This document shows positions 57,854 to 64,000 of a DNA stretch of 64,000 bases, in pieces; position 1 is the stretch's first letter; each line of letters begins with the position of its first letter. Where the stretch lies: assembly GCA_008704415.1 (NCBI GenBank), contig VXIS01000188.1, forward strand, positions 27,770 through 91,769, written 5' to 3'. Origin of the DNA: Sphaerosporella brunnea (Eukaryota > Ascomycota > Pezizomycetes > Pezizales > Pyronemataceae). The translations under genes were made by a program, and so were the position numbers. Under the pieces are notes generated by a model. It saw only the letters and a list, made by a program, of their open reading frames with translations. It was not told the origin of the DNA and did not search any database.

Positions 57854-58130
57854 CCACAGTATTCGTATCCTTTATACTGCAAATTCGTGTCTTTCAGACG
57901 ACAAGTTCGTGTCATTCATACTACGCCGTGGGTGTCTTTCAAACGACGAGTTTGTGCCTTTCATACTACGCCGTTCCTGTCTTTCAAACCACGAGTTCGT
58001 GTCATTTAAACCACGAGTTCGTGGTCTTTAAAGTACGAGTTCGTGGCCTTTACACCACATGTTCGTGCAAAAATGCCACGATAAACCCCACGATGCTAGT
58101 CACGATGGATGCCACGATAATTGCCACGAA
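57854..58130 (+). repeat. Array of 22-bp repeats with CACGA/TCGTG palindromes
   Basis: About ten consecutive units of 21-23 bp (57854-58070). The best-kept unit is CCACGAGTTCGTGTCATTTA plus AA, and units carry the inverted pair CACGA...TCGTG in varying states. From 58075 the pattern changes to short CCACGAT-containing units (58075-58130). A reversed, more diverged set lies at 58730-58975. Confidence 0.8.
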
Positions 58131-58729
58131 AAAAGGCAGTTCATTGTTCAATATAGATGATGTGCAGGATAAAGACAAGCCCCACTACACATGACACAAC
58201 GACGTCACCATCATAAATCACCACAAATACCACCGCGTTCTACAACATAGCCGGACTTCCTTGTAACGAGATAGTGAAGGGATTGAAACAATCCGGGAGG
58301 TTTATTTTGTTTGTCGAAGTCCTGGGCCTGGCAAAAGTTATCTAAGTTCAGCAAAAGCATGAGTGCAAACTGACGGGGGCAGCAGCGGGAATGGGGTAGC
58401 GTGATCCGCTGTGTTCCACTGCCTGTCAACTCCAGCAAGCTCTGGAAGCAGCACGATGTCAGCGGGATTGACTGCGTGGAAACTCACCCGTATGAGCACC
58501 GAGAGGTGCAGCCGAGCGTAAGTGAATGGCAACGGCAACAAGCAGGTGGAGCATGAAACAAGCAGAGTGATGGCTGATGAAGGGTTATTGGTGTTGAAGA
58601 ATGATTGATGTTGAAGGTTGAGGAAAAGAAAGGGTGGAGAAGCGGAAGGCCGGAAATTTAAAGATGGGACAACCGCGGAACCTCCCGTCCCCTCAAATGG
58701 GCTTTTTTTTTAGCTTCCCTCCAAATATG

Positions 58730-58975
58730 GTGTCGTGCGTCGTGGCGAATTCGTTCTTGATGTGTCTGCTTCACTTGGTTCGGTGTGCCGTTTATTGTGG
58801 CGTTGCAAGCACGAACTGTATGGTGTTTTTGGCACCACTTGGTCGTGACCCTTCCTTTCGTCGTGGCTTTGACACCCCAGGTGGTGTATTTGGAACGACA
58901 CTTTTTCTATGCCCCGACGATAAGAGGTTTCGTAGTTTAAATGGCACGACTTTGACACCGCCGTGTGACATTTAA
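58730..58975 (-). repeat. Inverted counterpart of the CACGA/TCGTG array
   Basis: Read on the minus strand this segment shows GTCAAAG-CACGA, CATTTAAACTACGA, GTCACGACC, CAGTTCGTG and CCACGACG motifs, the same vocabulary as 57854-58130 in reverse orientation. It is more diverged. Together the two arrays could mark the ends of a 1.1-kb mobile element, but no clean termini were found. Confidence 0.5.
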
Positions 58976-59191
58976 AATGATGCGCATTTGGCAATGGATT
59001 ATGGAGCACCTGGAGAGCATCTTCTCCGTCTCTTTGTTACGATGCGATTAATTGGATACACCCACCCCCTATAGTTTCATCCAGATAGATACGGGATCGC
59101 CCCGGCTTCAACCTGCCCAACCACAGAACTAGCCCACTTTCAACGAACCGTGAACTAACGAACCAACTCAAATTCCAACATACCCATCCGC

Positions 59192-60487
59192 CTACAGTTT
59201 TGTCGAAAGCCAGATGGTGCCAATGTGTCTTTGCTCCGCAATATCACGCCAATCTTTGTCATTCTGCAGTTCATGCCGCGAAAAGTCCGGCAGCTCAGCG
59301 ATGAGCAGGAATCCATGGTCCGCTCTCTGGAACCAATGGGCCACTCGCGCGACGAGCCAGCAGAGTGGGGCTGTGCGGGGGACGGTGAGCCGTTCGTCCG
59401 AGGCGCGATAGCGCAAGATCAGGCCATCACCGAAGGCCCACTGCTCCCACTTCTGGCCGAAGACTGTGATCTCGGCGTTGCGAGGCTCGTTCACAATCTT
59501 CTCCCAGACGTTGTCGGCTGTCAGATGGTGAACCGCAGCTAGGGGGAACTGCACAAACGCTCCCAACTTGTATCCCGCGTGGGCTGTCAAGAAGTACCGC
59601 GCGAGGCGTGACACCAACCAGGGGAGCGTGCACAGGCGCGAGACAGCGAAGCGCAGGTCGAGCGACACAATGTTGATGATTATCGTGTGCGGGGTTGGCT
59701 GAACGCGTGGTGCGATGCTGTTGACAACTTCCTGCGGGGGGGGTGTCAGCGTGTTCGCGAGTGTAACGAGGGGGGGGGGTAACATACTGCCAGTGCATCC
59801 AGCTTTTTGCTGTGAGCTTGATTCGCCTCACGAACCTCCTGTCTGAGCTCCTGCAAGCCTTGGGGCGATCCTGGTGCTTGGCGTTGCAGCTCCTGTTGCA
59901 GCTGCTGCTCGTTGCGCTGCGCTTGTTGCAGCTCAGTACGTAGTGCCTGTTGTCGTTGCTGGTGCTGCTGCTGTTGCTGGTGCTGCTGCTGCTGTTGCCG
60001 GTGCTGCTGCTGCTGTTGCTGCAGCTGAGTACGTAGTGCCTGTTGTTGTTGCTGGTGCTGCTGCTGCTGTTGCTGAAGCTGCTGTACCTGCTGCTGCAGA
60101 AGATGCTGCTGCTGCGCTGGAGGAATCATCAGCGCCCCGGCAGGAGGGAGCGCACGAGGAACCACGGCCGGCCAACCGCGCCGCTTCTTCACCGCCGTGG
60201 TGCCAACGATCACGACCTGCGTCAAGATGTGGAACATGACGGATCCCTCGACGACCTGCAACGGGCGGCCCACGAACAGCGCCGGCCACAGCGTGGCCAG
60301 CCCAGCGTCGTTGGCCAGAGCGACGAGTGCTCTGGCCCAACGCGCGGGGTCGCCGCCGTGGCCGGGGTGCTCGTCCGGGAACCATCCGTTGACGATCGCG
60401 GCTTCGCCCTATGGTCAGGTGCACCTTGGCGTTGCCGAGTGGTGGCGCGATGTTGTGCTGGTTTTGGATGTAGCGCATGGTCGCCAT
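59192..60487 (-). CDS. Glutamine-rich coiled-coil protein (2 exons, one-base frameshift)
   Basis: Starts at ATG 60487 (MATMRYIQNQHNIAPPLGNA). Exon 1 is 60487-59788 and exon 2 is 59731-59192; the 56-nt intron is GTATGT...CGCAG. Exon 1 is one base over a multiple of three: after KVHLTI (near 60412) an extra G in a G run moves the frame, and the continuation GEAAIVNGWFPDEHPGHGGD...LATLWPALFVGRPLQVVEG is clearly coding. Next is a glutamine-rich coiled coil of about 110 residues, including a 93-bp duplicated unit with QALRTQLQQ and QALRTELQQ, then ELRQEVREANQAHSKKLDALA. Exon 2 encodes a compact domain (ITVFGQKWEQWAFGDGLILR, LLIAELPDFSRHELQNDKDW) that I do not recognise. Function unknown. Two 87-bp direct repeats lie just upstream of the start. 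Confidence 0.7.
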
Positions 60488-60500
60488 TTTGTGGTATGCG

Positions 60501-60706
60501 CTGCGACAGCCATTAGCCAGTTGCGATGGACATGCTGAGGGGAATGAATATACCTGAAAAATATGCTAAAGAGTAAACGCGACGTGAGAAGAACGCAGGC
60601 GCAATGATGCTTGACGAGCTGCGACAGCTATTAGCCAGTTGCAATGGACATGGAGAGGAGAATGAATATACCTGAAAGGATGCTAAACAATAATGGCGCG
60701 ACGTGA
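60501..60706. repeat. Two 87-bp direct repeats upstream of the Q-rich gene
   Basis: 60501-60587 and 60619-60706 both start CTGCGACAGC and end CGACGTGA. They differ mainly by C/T and G/A transitions (CCATTAGCC / CTATTAGCC, GCGATGG / GCAATGG). The first copy begins 14 bp upstream of the start codon at 60487. Confidence 0.8.
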
Positions 60707-60789
60707 CAAAGTTGCAGGTTTACGCACTATTGCAATGGTTAGCTATTCCGCATACAAACGGAGATGTGAAAATGTTACCTGATGTTGAG

Positions 60790-61060
60790 GCGTGTGTAGG
60801 CTGGTTGGTGGGGAAGATACAAGGTGTGTTTGGGGGAGGGGAAGGTGGCAAGCGTGTGTGGGCTTGGCTCGTGGGGAAGGTGGGGGGGAAGCAGGTGGTA
60901 GGCGTGGTTAGTGGGGAAGGTAAAAAGTGAGTGAGTGAGGGGGAGAGGTGGTAGGCGTGTGTGGGTGGGTTAAAGGGGGAGGTACGTGATGCGTGGGTGA
61001 GAAAGAGGTTTTAGACGTGCGTGGGCTGGATAGAGGGAAGGCACAAGGTGTGTGGGGAAA
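60790..61060 (+). repeat. G/T-rich minisatellite
   Basis: About five irregular units of 45-60 bp, each with GGCGTGTGTGGGCTGG or a variant, a GGGGAAGG segment and CAAGGTGTGT or a variant. Confidence 0.6.
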
Positions 61061-62464
61061 GGTCCAGCAAAGGCCGGGACAACGAAAGCGGAAGTGGAGG
61101 GCGTAGGGCTGGAAAAGAGCTCGGCCTGCAATTTCATCGATCGCACATACAGTGCCTTGTTGGTGAGCACTAACCCTAACCCGCATCAGTGAATATGGAG
61201 GCATGAGGTCGGGATGTACATAGGTAGAGTGCCGCTCGGTATATAGACTCACCCCTAATCAACCTACCTTCGCCCAAACACCGCTCCACACGTACAGATC
61301 AACCTTGCGCACACCGTGACCATCCTTCGACATATCACACTTTATTCGGCAAATCTGATCCCGAATTGAAGTCTTCTTCTTGCTGGCGGGTCCATCCCCT
61401 CACCAATGCCTGGCGCTCCACCTCCAGGTCTCTGTGACTCTCTGCAGCGTCCCTGCCCCGCGTTGGGAAACAGCGGTCGAGTTCCCTGTTGTCGATGGTC
61501 TGTTGATCGAGCCAACTATTTGCCCAGTAGAACTGCTGGATTCCTCAAGCGGCCGGTTTCGCTTCTTTGTTATTACATCTCCCGCCCTGCCGAGTGCAAT
61601 CTAGCCAGATAAGCGATAACCAAGTTGAGAAAAAAACACGCCGAGGAAATAGCTGCTCGCTGGGCACACTGATGCCCGGTATAGCAACGTAGTCCCGGGC
61701 CCTTGTCTAGTCAGCCCGGTCATTTTACACCGACAAACAGAGATCACGCAGCAATTACCGCAGCAACCCGCATCTTCTTATATACAGAGCCTCCATTTCA
61801 TCTACCGCTGGAGAGGGAGCGGCCATGGTGTTCGTTTTGCTGTGAGTGTGTTGCGGCGGGGGGTTGAAGAGAACATGTAGGTGGCTCTTTCTTTGAGCTT
61901 TCGCCATTCTGGAATTCGATACAACATTGTTGCTAAAATTGATACACGGTTTGTATTTTACGCCCCACACGGCAATCTAGGGTCTTCTCCCACCACGGAG
62001 CTCGAGCCAAAACCCTACGGGGTCCCTCAATACTGTTTCCGCAGGAATTCCAGCTGGGCTCGAAGCCGGCAGCTGCCGCATTGTCAAGACTCATCCTGCT
62101 TGGTCGCCACGACAAAGCTGCACGGCTCTTCGAAGCGCGCATTTATGGGGCTCTCACTAGGCTGCGATGGCGACGTCGGCGCATTGTTGGTGGGCAGCCT
62201 ATTCTGACTGCAAACCCCTCAGCATCATCGGCGGCGTAGATACACGCGCCGGTGCTCGATGTGGAGAATCAGAGTTGAGGATCACGCATACCGTCTAAAC
62301 TGAAATCAAGATGCGCCTCCATTTTGTCAATAGTGTCATTTTTGGCGCGCGCTTAACCCGCAAGCGTGCTCGCCATAGCTTGCCGTCAACGTCACACCAT
62401 CGCTGCCGGGAGACTGGCAGACTCAGCCGGCAGCCATTCGCGCAGCCGCAATCACAGATCTTCC

Positions 62465-62620
62465 AGCTCGCGCCACCTGATAGCGTCGGAAGGCTTGTAG
62501 GGATAGCGCGGAATCATGCAGTGCAGGACCTTTCCCCCCTTTGAGTGTTACTCAGTTTGAGGATGAAGATCATCGGGTTGTTTTTGTTGGAAGGACGAAC
62601 ATTGAGCTGCAAGTTCCCGC
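62465..62620 (+). repeat. Segment shared with the interior of MITE A
   Basis: Matches 26575-26740: GCCACCTG, AGGCTTGTAGGG, ATG-AGTGCAGGA-CT, TTTGAGTG-TACT-AGTTTGA and GGACGAA-ATTGA occur in the same order. Here it lacks the CCGTA termini, so MITE A probably captured this sequence or both derive from one gene family. Confidence 0.6.
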
Positions 62621-63010
62621 TCGCGCCCGGTGGTGCTTGAAGTGTGGTGCGCTAGTCAGGTACTCTGTTTTTGGCCCTTATGGATGGGGAAGATCGAGTG
62701 GACGAACGAGGCCGGAAGGATGAGATCGCGGATGGAGATGGCGGACGGAGTTGTGCTTTGGTTGTCCGCGCCGGCGCTTTGCTTTGTATTGGTTTCATGG
62801 GCATTTGTTCGCTTATGGTTTGCAGACGCGATAGTTGCTAGCGGTTTAGTGCACCCGAAATGGTGCTATTCCCCAAAATGATCTTTTATCCGAGTTTATA
62901 CGCTCTATTGACCCGATCCTAGAATCCATCTCACACACACTTTCAACTACCTTCTGACGCGACCACCTTCCCCCACCACACATTCCCCTTCCTGACACAA
63001 CAGCCACATC

Positions 63011-63991
63011 ATGTCGGGCCACGACGGTCCTGCGCGCCGTTTTCGACACCTCCTTCCGCTGCTACCCCGCCGCCGTTCTTGGCCGCGGAGAACTCAACTA
63101 CAGCGGAATGATCATCTTGCCTCCGTCCGCGCTGGAGAAGCTAGATGCGCCTGCGCATCGCCTACCCCATGGTGTTCGAGCTCCACACGTCCCCCAACAG
63201 AAGATGACGCATGCGGGTGTGCTGGAGTTCATAGCTGAGGAGAAGCGAGTCTATCTACCGCATTGGGTATATTTTCCATCCCGCCGCCGTTCTCAATCTT
63301 CCGCTAACAAATTTCCAACAGATGATGCGAAACCCTCTCTCTCAAAGCGGGCGAACTGGTACAAATCAAATCGACCGCCATCCCCTCAGGAAGCTTTATC
63401 AAGCTTCAGCCACAGTCGACGTCCTTCATCACCGCGATCTCCGACCCTAAAGGCATGCTCGAAAACGCCCTGCGCCGCTTCTCGACGCTGACGAAAGGCG
63501 ACAAATTCCAGTTTCTGTGCAAGGGCGATATCTTCGAGATCGCCGTGCTGGACGTCAAGCCTCAGCACCAGTTCCCGGCGGTATTTCGTGCTTGACACGG
63601 ATCTGGAAGTCGACTTTGCCCCTCCGCTCGACTATGCGGAGCCCGTACTCACCACCACCACCACCGACACCAGGAAGCGGTGGACCTGGAAGCCTAGTCG
63701 GCGGAGGCAGGGTCACGCCCTTCACCCAAGAGAGATCAATGGCCAAGCGCATTGGCTACTCTGCCCTGGCTGCACCGGTGATTTCGACGGCCAGTCCTCA
63801 GCCGCTTAGACTCCCGTCAGGAACACGTTCTTTGGGTACCCAATCAAGCCGGTGAAGGCGGCGGCGATAAAGAAGCCGAAGAGAAGAAACCAAGCATGTT
63901 CTCTTCCGGCGGAGGCCAGACGCTGCGAGACGCTACCAACAAGAAGAGAAAGTACGAGGATATCACGGGAAGGGAACACAAATCGGATTGA
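63011..63991 (+). CDS. ufd1: UFD1 (ubiquitin fusion degradation protein), frame broken by about seven one-base indels
   Basis: UFD1 with Npl4 recruits ubiquitinated substrates to the Cdc48 segregase and is essential in fungi. All parts are present in order across three frames: MSGHDGPARRF, ILPPSALEKLD (about 63114-63145), QQKMTHAGVLEFIAEEKRVYLPHW, a 55-nt intron (63267-63321, GT...AG, CTAAC), ELVQIKST, KGMLENALRRFSTLTKGDKF, IFEIAVLDVKPQ, DTDLEVDFAPPLDY, a Pro/Gly-rich linker, and the C-terminus KKRKYEDITGREHKSD with TGA at 63989-63991. The frame is lost near 63042 (T run), 63149 (C), 63194 (C run), 63333 (C run), 63575, 63643 (C run) and 63825. The full-length collinear domain order argues that the source gene is real. 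Because the breaks favour homopolymers and the gene is essential, sequencing error is as likely as decay of a second copy. No function should be assumed for this copy. Confidence 0.85.
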
Positions 63992-64000
63992 CTTCCCTGA

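Larger units (their letters stand above)
60707..63010. other. Gene-free region
   Basis: Contains a G/T-rich minisatellite (60790-61060) and a repeat shared with MITE A (62465-62620). A plus frame 62541-62723 (MSVTQFEDEDHRVVFVGRTN) belongs to that shared segment and looks like a gene fragment. The last 200 bp are the UFD1 promoter region. No intact gene seen. Confidence 0.4.

Noticed and set aside
1..64000. CRISPR arrays, operons or bacterial mobile elements
   Set aside because: Introns, fungal domain families and absence of spacer-repeat structure show a eukaryotic genome; the regular arrays seen have no unique spacers of constant length.

Overview
The window is filamentous ascomycete (Pezizomycotina-type) nuclear DNA. 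Spliceosomal introns are short (41-71 nt, GT...AG, with CTAAC/CTGAT-like branch sites). The recognisable genes are fungal families: a LaeA-like methyltransferase, a DUF7708-NACHT STAND protein, a HeLo/NB-ARC relic, a MYND-DUF4470 protein, BTB and F-box/ankyrin proteins, and UFD1. Nothing supports a prokaryotic origin: there are no operons, no CRISPR array, and no tRNA or rRNA gene that I could defend. The species cannot be named from the sequence. Gene density is low: about twelve genes in 64 kb, separated by long stretches of decayed repeats. Layout: 261-971 (-) is a small protein made of two copies of one domain. 5440-7095 (-) is a broken HeLo/NB-ARC gene. 8381-9709 (+) is an F-box/ankyrin protein. 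13529-14927 (+) is an eight-exon LaeA-like methyltransferase. 16722-18213 (+) is a Gag-only LTR element with a perfect 5-bp target duplication. 21145-21720 (+) is an acidic-tailed small protein. 26166-27982 holds three inverted-repeat transposable elements in a row. 28343-30174 (-) is a coiled-coil/C2H2/BTB protein. 31224-33142 (+) is a MYND-DUF4470 protein. 33848-34384 (+) is a coiled-coil protein. 36424-41582 (-) is a 1667-codon DUF7708-NACHT protein with one in-frame stop and a MITE 60 bp upstream of its start. 42310-42960 (-) is a single-pass membrane protein. 44166-44414 is another MITE. 47627-48095 (-) is a second acidic-tailed protein. 50534-51357 (-) is a two-exon nuclear-type protein with a SUMO-interacting-motif-like segment and a basic C-terminus. 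57854-58975 is a pair of inverted short-repeat arrays. 59192-60487 (-) is a glutamine-rich coiled-coil protein. 63011-63991 (+) is UFD1 with a badly broken frame. The exon models of the methyltransferase, BTB, MYND, STAND and SIM/NLS genes were read from splice signals, and each sums to a multiple of three. These genes do not form a pathway. They look like a fast-evolving accessory region in which STAND, BTB, MYND and orphan genes sit among small transposons, with one housekeeping gene (UFD1) at the right edge. Three cautions apply. First, several loci (HeLo relic, 47627-48095, 59192-60487, UFD1) are broken by one-base indels, mostly in homopolymers, so sequencing error and true decay must be separated before anything is called a pseudogene. 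Second, boundaries of degenerate repeats are approximate. Third, functions of the orphan genes are not known, and only their visible features are described.
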